DNA from: Anaerolineae bacterium
GTDB taxonomy: Bacteria > Chloroflexota > Anaerolineae > Promineifilales > Promineifilaceae
Direction: 5' to 3'
Length of the DNA stretch: 57,408 nucleotides
Assembly (NCBI GenBank): GCA_020848035.1
Contig: JADLAX010000012.1
Location: 1 to 57,408 of the forward strand
Numbering within the stretch: the first letter of the stretch is position 1; each line of letters opens with the position of its first letter. Shown here one piece after another: positions 8,753 through 15,961 of this stretch. The notes under the pieces were generated by a model. The model was not told the origin of the DNA and ran no database searches. It saw only the letters and a list, made by a program, of their open reading frames with translations. The translations under genes were made by a program, and so were the position numbers.

Positions 8753-11700
8753 ATGAGTGACGATAACTTTGTCTACAAAGCGCAAGATGTGAACTACCTC
8801 GGCTTTCTAGAAGCCCAGCTGCGCGACATGATCGGCATAGACACCCTGGCCTACGAGCTGATCCAAAATGCCGACGATGTGCAGAACGAAGACGGCCGTT
8901 TCGCCGTCACCACCCTCACCTTTGATATCACCGATGACGCCCTGATTGTGCACAACAACGGCCGTTTCCGCCCGGTAGACTTTGAACGCCTGCAAAACAT
9001 TGCGGGCGGCGGCAAACGGGCCGAAGCCGGGGTAACCGGCGCGTTTGGCCTCGGTTTCCTGGCCGTGTACCAGGTCACCGATGCCCCCGAAATTTTCTCC
9101 AACGGCCGTCACTGGATCATTCGCCCAGATGCGCCCACCGCACAGCGTATCGTCGAGCGCGCCGCCGAAACCAGCGGCACCACCTTTCGCCTGCCCTGGG
9201 CCACCGACCCCACCTCCCCCGTGCGCCGCACCCTGCGCCTGGAAGCCGTGCAGCCCGCGCAGTTAGACAGCTTTGCCCACCAAATGGGCGAAGCAATTCA
9301 CCAGGCCATCCATTTTTTGCAGCGCCTGACCGAGCTGGAGGTGAGGCGCAACGGCGTCACCATCCGCCGGGTAAAACGGCAGCTGGACGAGGACCGTCTG
9401 CGCCTCACCGATGAAACTGGCCAGGTCAGCCAATGGCAGCTGCTCACCGGCGATTTTGGCCCCGCCGCCGACCAGCTGCGGCAGCAGTATCCGTGGCAAA
9501 TCGAGGCGCAGCGCCAAAGCCGGGTGCAGATCGCGTTACCCATCACCACCGCCCTGCCCACCGGGCGGCTCTACGCCGGGCTGCCCACCGCCGATCGCCT
9601 GCCGCTGACGTTTCACTTTAATGCCGACTTTTTCCCCACCACCGACCGCAAGCGGGTGCATTTTGCCAGCGGCTACCAGGCTGAATGGAACCAGACGGCC
9701 GTTACAACCGCCGCCACCCTCCTGGCCGAAACGCTGCCTGAGCTGCCCCACCTGCTGTCGGCCCACGGCTTGTGGCCCCTGCTGCACAGCGCTGCCGAAA
9801 CCGCCCAACAGGCCCAACGCGGCGAACTGCCGGAGGTTTTTGCCGCTTTCTGGCACGAACTGCGGCCCAAACTGCCGCAAACGGCCGTTTTCTACACCGC
9901 CGCCCATACCTGGCTGCTGCCCGCCGACGGCCGTCTGCTGCCCCACGCCTCAGCCGCCGCCACGCCACTGCTAACCGCCTTGCACATCCCGGTGCCGCAC
10001 CCCGACCTGGCCAACTATGCCCCGCTGCTGCGCCAGATTGGCACACCCTCCATCACCGTCGGCGATGTGGCCGAGGGGCTGCGCCACGCCGGGCTCATGC
10101 GGGCCGTGCCGCTGCACGAAGCACCACCGTTTTTACGCAGCCTGGACGCCTGGCAGCCGCTCTGGCGTTTGCTCGATGGCCTGCTGCGCGGTCTGCCGCC
10201 CGCCGAACGCAGCGCCGCCCTGGACCAGCTGACAGGTTGCGCCGTCGCTCTCACGGACCGGATGGGGTTACGGCCGTTGTCCCAACTCTATCGCGGCCAG
10301 CCAGAAGCCCAGGCGCTTTTCCCAGACGTGGCCTGGCTGCACCCCGCCCTGCCCGCCGACAGCTTCCCCGGCCGCTACGTGCCCACCTTCGGCGTGCGCC
10401 AGGCGGTCGACCAGCTATCTGAGTGGCCCATCGACCAGTTAGAACAGGCGTGGCAGCTGGGTCGATTAGACCTGCCTCGCCTTTTCCGCTGGTTTGAAAG
10501 CCAGCAAATCGAAATTTTTGCCGACGATCCCACCCTGGCGAGTGCCATCCGCCGCCTGCCGCTTTGCCCGGTGGATGGCGGGCTGCGGCCGCTGCGCGAT
10601 CTCTTCCTGCCCGGCGGCTTTGAGGATCCGCTCCAGCTGGCCGGGCTGGTAGACGTGACCGCCATCGGTGGGCGGCGTCACTTTTTGCAAGACCTGGGCG
10701 TTCAGTCGCTCGATTTTGACACCTACCTGCACACCCTCCTACCGCGGGTGTTGGCCCAGCAGCCCGATTTGCCCGCCGACGGCCGTCACCGGCTGCTGCA
10801 TCTGCTGGCCAGACGCCTGGGCGAATTCCGCGACGACGAAACGCTGCAAGCCCAGCTCAGCCAGCTGCCGCTCATCCCCTGCCTGGATGGCTCGTTTCGC
10901 CCGGCGGTGTCGGTTTACTTTTCACGGGAGGTGATGGACCAGTTGGGGCTGCGGGTTCACGTGGCCGAACCGGTGGAGAGCAGCGCGCAGCAGGCGCTGT
11001 ACACCTGGTTGGGCGTACGCACCACGCCCAGCGCCGCCGACCTGGTACAGGCACTGCGGCAGCTCAGCCAGGCGTGGGGCACAACTCCGCTGGATGAAGC
11101 CACCCTCAGCACGGTTCACCATGTTTGGCAGGCGTTGGCCAACCAGCTGGAAGCAAACCAGGCAGTTGCCGAGCTGCTGGCCGATCTGCAGGAGCAACCG
11201 GTTCTTCCCAACGGCCGTTACGTACTGACTCTTCCGGCAAACATGCTGCTAGATGATCGGCCAGAGATGGCCGAACAGTTTGCCAATTGGGCACCGTTTT
11301 TCCTGCCTGCCGACCTGGTCTGGCGAAGCGCGGCGATGGCGGCTGGCGTCCGGCCGCTGTCGCAGGCCGTGACGGTGGTTGTGGTGGCTGGGGGAGACGC
11401 GGTGGCCGAGACGGCCGTCCAGCAGCATATCACCAGCCGCCGTCCCCTGCTGCAACGGCTGCTGCGGGCGCAAACGGCCGTTGACCACACCATGCAGGCC
11501 AGCGTGCTGACACACCTCCAGGTGAGGTCGCTGCCCAACCTGCACATCCAGGCACGGCTGCACCTGGGCACGGAGAGCCAGGCCACCACCGCAGAGCCAA
11601 CTGTCGCAAAGTGGCTTGATGGTGTGCTCTACCTGGACAGTGAAAAGCAGCCAATCCCGTGGACGGCCGTTGCCCGGGAATTGGCCCAGGCGATGGCCCC

Positions 11701-11803
11701 AGGACAAAACGTGGCAGGGCTGGCACTGGGCATCAAAGAGGTGCTGGCCGCCACCACCCCCACCGCCGCCGCTGCGGTACTGGACGAACTGGGCTATCCT
11801 TAA
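8753..11803 (+). CDS. Large sacsin-type GHKL ATPase domain protein
   Basis: This 1016-residue soluble protein has an N-terminal HATPase of the sacsin/HSP90-like type. ELIQNADD (N box) lies near residue 36, then a D-x-G-equivalent region (VHNNGRF), and GAFGLGFLAVYQV (glycine-rich lid) near 95. The remaining 800 residues have no domain I can name; they are rich in Leu, Pro and Gln, with repeated LP-L-P patterns. Sacsin-like ATPases occur in bacteria as chaperone-like proteins and in several defence loci, but no partner gene is present here. ATG 8753 is preferred over an upstream in-frame start because the conserved domain starts there and GGAG precedes it. The C-terminus is dense in ACGGCCGT sites. 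Confidence 0.75.
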   Translation: MSDDNFVYKAQDVNYLGFLEAQLRDMIGIDTLAYELIQNADDVQNEDGRFAVTTLTFDITDDALIVHNNGRFRPVDFERLQNIAGGGKRAEAGVTGAFGLGFLAVYQVTDAPEIFSNGRHWIIRPDAPTAQRIVERAAETSGTTFRLPWATDPTSPVRRTLRLEAVQPAQLDSFAHQMGEAIHQAIHFLQRLTELEVRRNGVTIRRVKRQLDEDRLRLTDETGQVSQWQLLTGDFGPAADQLRQQYPWQIEAQRQSRVQIALPITTALPTGRLYAGLPTADRLPLTFHFNADFFPTTDRKRVHFASGYQAEWNQTAVTTAATLLAETLPELPHLLSAHGLWPLLHSAAETAQQAQRGELPEVFAAFWHELRPKLPQTAVFYTAAHTWLLPADGRLLPHASAAATPLLTALHIPVPHPDLANYAPLLRQIGTPSITVGDVAEGLRHAGLMRAVPLHEAPPFLRSLDAWQPLWRLLDGLLRGLPPAERSAALDQLTGCAVALTDRMGLRPLSQLYRGQPEAQALFPDVAWLHPALPADSFPGRYVPTFGVRQAVDQLSEWPIDQLEQAWQLGRLDLPRLFRWFESQQIEIFADDPTLASAIRRLPLCPVDGGLRPLRDLFLPGGFEDPLQLAGLVDVTAIGGRRHFLQDLGVQSLDFDTYLHTLLPRVLAQQPDLPADGRHRLLHLLARRLGEFRDDETLQAQLSQLPLIPCLDGSFRPAVSVYFSREVMDQLGLRVHVAEPVESSAQQALYTWLGVRTTPSAADLVQALRQLSQAWGTTPLDEATLSTVHHVWQALANQLEANQAVAELLADLQEQPVLPNGRYVLTLPANMLLDDRPEMAEQFANWAPFFLPADLVWRSAAMAAGVRPLSQAVTVVVVAGGDAVAETAVQQHITSRRPLLQRLLRAQTAVDHTMQASVLTHLQVRSLPNLHIQARLHLGTESQATTAEPTVAKWLDGVLYLDSEKQPIPWTAVARELAQAMAPGQNVAGLALGIKEVLAATTPTAAAAVLDELGYP

Positions 11804-11815
11804 ACAGCCCCTCCT

Positions 11816-11862
11816 CCCTCATCCCTCATCCCTCATCCCTCATCCCTCATCCCCCATCCCTC
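11816..11862. repeat. CCCTCAT heptamer tandem repeat
   Basis: Roughly six head-to-tail copies of CCCTCAT, the last ones degenerate, lie just after the GHKL stop. A repeat of this type can change length by slippage, but no gene reads through it. Confidence 0.8.
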
Positions 11863-11979
11863 AAAAAACTGAATATTTCCGTGGGAACAAAATAGAAACG
11901 GCCGTCGTTCTACCAGCAAGTGTATACACCAAAACGCCAAAACTTTATCAATCCAGATTCTCGTTAAAAGGAACCCATC

Positions 11980-13674
11980 ATGAAACCGTATACCAAACGT
12001 GCCATTTTGTTCTTACTCCTGATCGTCTTGCTGCTTGCTGCCTGCGGCGGCGGTGCAGGCGAAACCCAACCCATTGCCGTGGAACGCCCCCGGGACGAAT
12101 CCAACCAGGCCCCCATCACCTCCTACGAACCGACTGATGACGGTGACACGGAAGTCAGCACCTCTGAAAATACACTCACCGAGCAAATCTACGAAGAAGT
12201 TGAAGTTGAAGCCGAAGAAAGTTTAGACGCAGCCAGCGAAGCCGCACCGTCTGGCTACATGGAACCACTGCCGCCCGTCGCCACCGCCGCGCCAGACATC
12301 GTCATTGTGCCCGGGCCTGCCGCCACCCCATCGGCCATGTTTTTTGAAGAGTACGGCGTCAATCCCTACATCCTTACCGACGTGGATAACCTCTCCACCT
12401 TCTCGCTGGACGTAGACACCGGCAGTTACAGCATTGCCCGGCGCTACCTGCAAGACGGCCTGATGCCGCCGCCCGAATCGGTGCGTGTGGAGGAGTTTGT
12501 GAACTCGTTTGACCAGGGCTACCAGATTCCGCCGAACACCGCTTTTGCTGTCTACGCCGACGGCGCACCCAGCCCGTTCCACACCGACGGCACCTATTTC
12601 TTGCGGATTGGCGTGCAGGGGTACGAGAGTTCAGAGGAAGTACGGCCGTCTGCCAACCTGGTTTTTGTCATCGACGTCTCTGGCTCGATGGCCCAGGAAA
12701 ACCGCCTGGAGTTGGTTAAGCAGTCGCTGGAAATCCTGGTGGACCGGATGCGCGCCGACGACACCATCGCCATTGTCGTCTACGGCTCCGACGCCCGCGT
12801 GGTGCTGCCGCCCACCAACGGTTCCGACCAGCGCACCATCATGCGGGCCATCAACAGCCTGGAAACCGAAGGCTCTACCAACCTGGAAGCGGGCCTGCTG
12901 TTGGGCTACCAGATGGCCAACCAGGCCTACAAATTTGATGGCATCAACCGCGTCATTTTGGCCAGCGACGGCGTGGCCAACGTGGGCAACACCAGCGCCG
13001 ACGGCATCGCCGCCCAAATTCGCGGCTACGCCGACGCGGGCATTCAGCTCACCACCATCGGCTTTGGATTGGGCAACTACAACGACGTGATGATGGAACA
13101 GCTGGCCGACCAGGGCGACGGCAACTACGGCTACATTGACACGCTGGAAGAAGCCGAAACCTTGTTTGTGGACAACATCATGTCTACCCTGCAGGTGATT
13201 GGTTTGGACGCCAAAATCCAGGTGGAGTTTGACCGCAACGTGGTGCAGCAGTACCGGCTCATCGGTTACGAAAACCGGGCCATTGCCGACGAGGATTTTC
13301 GTAACGACACAATTGATGCGGCCGAATTTGGGGCAGGACATACGGCCGTTGCCATCTACGCCGTCCAGCTGGTGCCAGGAGCTCAGGGCCGCATTGCCAC
13401 CGTCAACCTGCGCTGGCAAGACCCCGATACCCGCGTTGTGAAAGAGATCAACGGCGTCTTCACCACCGAAAACCTGGCCCGCTCCTTCGATGATGCCCCG
13501 CTGCACTACCAGCTGGCCGTCGTTGTCAGCCAGTACGCCGAGCTGCTGCGCGACAGCTACTGGGTGGAAGGCTTCAACATGCGCGACCTGCAAATCCGCG
13601 CCGAACGCCTGGCTTCGCAAATGAACGACGAAGCCATCTGGGAACTAGCCAGCCTCATTTCCTACAGCCGATAA
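11980..13674 (+). CDS. YfbK-like von Willebrand factor A lipoprotein
   Basis: This 564-residue protein has a signal peptide with lipobox LAAC (Cys22) and an acidic linker to about residue 120. Next comes a vWF-A N-terminal segment (NPYILTDVDNLSTFSLDVDTG; about 125-215). The VWA domain itself starts at VFVIDVSGSMAQEN, with the metal-binding DxSxS motif at about residues 231-235. The region after about 420 matches the C-terminal domain usual in YfbK relatives. It is probably surface-anchored and binds a divalent metal and a protein partner; the partner is unknown. Start ATG has GGAA upstream. A strong terminator follows. Confidence 0.87.
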   Translation: MKPYTKRAILFLLLIVLLLAACGGGAGETQPIAVERPRDESNQAPITSYEPTDDGDTEVSTSENTLTEQIYEEVEVEAEESLDAASEAAPSGYMEPLPPVATAAPDIVIVPGPAATPSAMFFEEYGVNPYILTDVDNLSTFSLDVDTGSYSIARRYLQDGLMPPPESVRVEEFVNSFDQGYQIPPNTAFAVYADGAPSPFHTDGTYFLRIGVQGYESSEEVRPSANLVFVIDVSGSMAQENRLELVKQSLEILVDRMRADDTIAIVVYGSDARVVLPPTNGSDQRTIMRAINSLETEGSTNLEAGLLLGYQMANQAYKFDGINRVILASDGVANVGNTSADGIAAQIRGYADAGIQLTTIGFGLGNYNDVMMEQLADQGDGNYGYIDTLEEAETLFVDNIMSTLQVIGLDAKIQVEFDRNVVQQYRLIGYENRAIADEDFRNDTIDAAEFGAGHTAVAIYAVQLVPGAQGRIATVNLRWQDPDTRVVKEINGVFTTENLARSFDDAPLHYQLAVVVSQYAELLRDSYWVEGFNMRDLQIRAERLASQMNDEAIWELASLISYSR

Positions 13675-13680
13675 AAAGAA

Positions 13681-13714
13681 TGGGTGCCGCTTTTAGAAGC
13701 GGCACCCACTTTTT
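13681..13714 (+). terminator. Rho-independent terminator after the VWA gene
   Basis: Perfect 12-bp arms (TGGGTGCCGCTT at 13681-13692 and AAGCGGCACCCA at 13697-13708) around a TTAG loop are followed by C and a T-run. It sits 7 bases after the VWA stop and just past the stop of the convergent small membrane gene. Confidence 0.85.
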
Positions 13715-13721
13715 GGTTATA

Positions 13722-13850
13722 TTATTTACCGCCGGATCGGCCTTTTTTGATCAAAAAGACAGCAACTCCGACAGCAATTAACAGTGGAATGACCAAGATG
13801 ATGATGACCTGCATCACCAGGTACCCTACATTAATCCCCAGTGCTTCCAT
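13722..13850 (-). CDS. 42-residue single-span membrane protein
   Basis: On the minus strand, AGGAGG stands 6 bases before an ATG that opens a 42-codon frame. The product has a short N-terminus (MEALGINVGY), a hydrophobic helix of about 24 residues with ILVIPLLIAVGVAVFLI, and a basic tail (KKGRSGGK), so it would sit in the membrane with its C-terminus inside. The strong ribosome site and clean composition argue for a real gene. Function unknown; it resembles small regulatory or stabilising membrane subunits only in general form. Confidence 0.7.
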   Translation of the reverse strand: MEALGINVGYLVMQVIIILVIPLLIAVGVAVFLIKKGRSGGK

Positions 13851-13890
13851 AAAAAACCTCCTGTGACTGAATGGCTGAATTATAACTGAA

Positions 13891-13923
13891 AACGGCTCCG
13901 CAAGAAGTTCTCGCGGAGCCGTT
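13891..13923. repeat. Hairpin upstream of the small membrane gene
   Basis: AACGGCTCCGC and GCGGAGCCGTT pair perfectly over 11 bp around an 11-base loop. With two bulged bases the stem extends by AACTGA/TCAGTT. It lies 40 bases upstream of the small membrane gene start. Immediately after it on the plus strand is GGAGGAGG with a six-codon ORF (13942-13962), too small to call. Confidence 0.55.
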
Positions 13924-14017
13924 CAGTTGAAGGAGGAGGAAATGTTTATGCCAGTATCTTAGCCAGCAAGTGTAAACAAGGTGTAAACAAAAGATGATAG
14001 CAACCTGAGCGTGACTT

Positions 14018-14074
14018 ATTTCCCCGGAAAATCACCCACGGCTAAACAGGCACTCGAACATTTTCCGGGGAAAT
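14018..14074. repeat. 57-bp inverted-repeat element, CCCCGG type (second copy)
   Basis: Arms ATTTCCCCGGAAAAT (14018-14032) and ATTTTCCGGGGAAAT (14060-14074) are perfect 15-bp complements. Same length and centre as the element at 5619-5675. Confidence 0.75.
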
Positions 14075-14156
14075 GCAATGCAAAAAATGCCAAATTTCAC
14101 GATTGTGATATGCTTATTTGCACGAAGCGACTGATGAACAAATCCGAAATCTTCGC

Positions 14157-14190
14157 GGTCACAACCGAAACTTGTTGTGGCCGTTTTTTA
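14157..14190 (+). terminator. Terminator-like hairpin in a gene-free stretch
   Basis: GGTCACAAC (14157-14165) pairs with GTTGTGGCC (14174-14182), with one G-T pair, and is followed by GTTTTTTA. No plus-strand gene ends here, so it could end a short untranslated RNA starting around 13930, or be an attenuator in the release factor 3 leader. The remainder of 13851-14278 holds only the hairpins listed and a tandem GTGTAAACAA pair near 13970. Confidence 0.5.
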
Positions 14191-14207
14191 TGCTAAAGCG
14201 ACATTAG

Positions 14208-14264
14208 CCACAGAGGGCTCAGAGGAAAAAGAGCAAACCTCTAAAATCTCTATCCCCTCTGTGG
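14208..14264. repeat. CCACAGAGGG/CCCTCTGTGG hairpin repeat
   Basis: Arms CCACAGAGGG (14208-14217) and CCCTCTGTGG (14255-14264) enclose shorter complementary pieces (AGAGG/CCTCT). It ends 14 bases before the prfC start and would form in its leader. Confidence 0.65.
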
Positions 14265-14278
14265 CAGAAAATAATCAA

Positions 14279-15883
14279 ATGAGTGAAGAAGCAACAATCA
14301 TCAACCCGGAAACGCTGAAAAAGCAAATCAACGTGCGGCGCACCTTTGCCATCATCTCCCATCCCGATGCGGGCAAGACGACGCTAACGGAGAAGCTGCT
14401 GCTCTACGGCAACGCCATCCACCTGGCGGGCAGCGTGCGGGCGCGGCGCAACCAGCGCTCCGCCACCTCCGACTGGATGAAAATGGAGCAGGAGCGCGGC
14501 ATCTCGATTACCTCCACGGTACTGCAATTTCCGTACAAAGGGCACGTGGTCAATTTGCTGGACACACCCGGCCATCAAGACTTTTCCGAAGACACCTACC
14601 GCACCCTAACGGCCGCTGACTGTGCCGTCATGGTGCTGGACGCGGCCAAAGGGGTGGAAGAGCAAACCCTGAAGCTGTTTGAGGTGTGCCGCCGTCGGGG
14701 CATTCCGGTGTTTACCTTCATCAACAAGATGGATCGTCCAGCAGAGGACCCGCTGGGGCTGCTGGATGAAGTGGAAACCGTGCTGAAAATGCAGCCCGTG
14801 CCGATGAATTGGCCCATCGGCGACGGCGACACGTTTCTGGGCGTGTACGACCGCAAAACCGATGACGTGCATCTCTACGACCGCACAGCACACAATCAGA
14901 CCATCTCGCCGGAATACGTTACCTCGCTGGACGACCCACGCATTGAGGCGGGCCTGAGCAGCTCCCAGTTTGAAGAGCTGCACCTGAACATCGGCCTGCT
15001 GGATGAGCTGGCCGAGTACGACCATGAGAAATTTTTGCGCGGGGAGCAAACGGCCGTTTACTTCGGCAGCGCCCTTACCAATTTCGGCGTCCAGCTGTTC
15101 CTGGACGATTTTATCAAGATGGCCCCGGCCCCTAGCGCCTACCCCAGCGACGCGGGCAAGGTTGATCCCGTCTCGCCCGGCTTTTCTGGCTTTGTCTTTA
15201 AGATTCAGGCCAACATGGACCCCCGGCACCGGGACAGCGTGGCCTTTTTGCGGATTTGCAGCGGCCGTTTCGAGCGTAACGTCCAGGTGAAACATCCCAA
15301 AACAGGCAAGGTGCTCAAGCTCTCCCGCACCTACACCTTCTTTGCCGACGAGCGCTCGGTGGTGGACGAGGCGTACGCCGGGGACATCATCGGCCTGCCG
15401 GGCAACCGCGAATTTGGCATCGGCGACACCATCAGCAGCGACGGCGACTTCAGCTTCGACCCGATTCCCCGCTTTGCCGCCGAGCATTACGCCCGGCTGA
15501 TCAACCTGGACGTGGGCAAACAGAAGCAGTTCCTCAAAGGCATTCACCAGCTAGAATCTGAAGGCGCAATGCAGGTACTGTACGAAACCGACGCCACGCG
15601 GCGCGATCCGATTTTGGCGGTGGTGGGTGTATTGCAGTTTGAAGTGGTGCAGGCGCGGCTGGACAATGAGTACGGCGTCAAAACCAAGCTGGAAATGCTG
15701 CCCCACCAGCTTTCTCGTTGGGTCGAAGGGCCAAAAGAACAAATCGACCAGCTTCCCTGGCGCTACGGCATGATGCGCACCGAGGATTTAGACGGCCGTC
15801 TCGTGGCCCTCTTCTCCTCCCCCCACGAGCTGAGCTTTTACAGCGAGAAATACCCGGACATCAAATTTCTCACGATTCAGTAG
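14279..15883 (+). CDS. prfC: Peptide chain release factor 3
   Basis: This 534-residue translational GTPase matches RF3 in length and domain order. The G1 motif SHPDAGKT lies near residue 28, the switch region carries the RF3-typical RSATSDWMKMEQERGISITS, G3 is DTPGHQDF, and G4 is NKMD. Domains II-III include RHRDSVAFLRICSGRF. RF3 removes RF1/RF2 from the ribosome after peptide release. The frame is open upstream, but ATG 14279 is chosen because it gives the family length and the upstream codons fall in a hairpin repeat. The ribosome site is weak. The chain ends LSFYSEKYPDIKFLTIQ, as in complete RF3 proteins. Confidence 0.95.
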   Translation: MSEEATIINPETLKKQINVRRTFAIISHPDAGKTTLTEKLLLYGNAIHLAGSVRARRNQRSATSDWMKMEQERGISITSTVLQFPYKGHVVNLLDTPGHQDFSEDTYRTLTAADCAVMVLDAAKGVEEQTLKLFEVCRRRGIPVFTFINKMDRPAEDPLGLLDEVETVLKMQPVPMNWPIGDGDTFLGVYDRKTDDVHLYDRTAHNQTISPEYVTSLDDPRIEAGLSSSQFEELHLNIGLLDELAEYDHEKFLRGEQTAVYFGSALTNFGVQLFLDDFIKMAPAPSAYPSDAGKVDPVSPGFSGFVFKIQANMDPRHRDSVAFLRICSGRFERNVQVKHPKTGKVLKLSRTYTFFADERSVVDEAYAGDIIGLPGNREFGIGDTISSDGDFSFDPIPRFAAEHYARLINLDVGKQKQFLKGIHQLESEGAMQVLYETDATRRDPILAVVGVLQFEVVQARLDNEYGVKTKLEMLPHQLSRWVEGPKEQIDQLPWRYGMMRTEDLDGRLVALFSSPHELSFYSEKYPDIKFLTIQ

Positions 15884-15961
15884 GTCAGCAAACTGAATAC
15901 GGTGCTGGTCAAGTTTAGACAGATGCTGCGGCAGACCTCAATGTGACGTTCAATTGTCCGA

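Noticed and set aside
14011..14196. A 61-codon plus-strand frame before prfC
   Set aside because: It runs through the inverted-repeat element and the terminator-like hairpin, and has no ribosome site.
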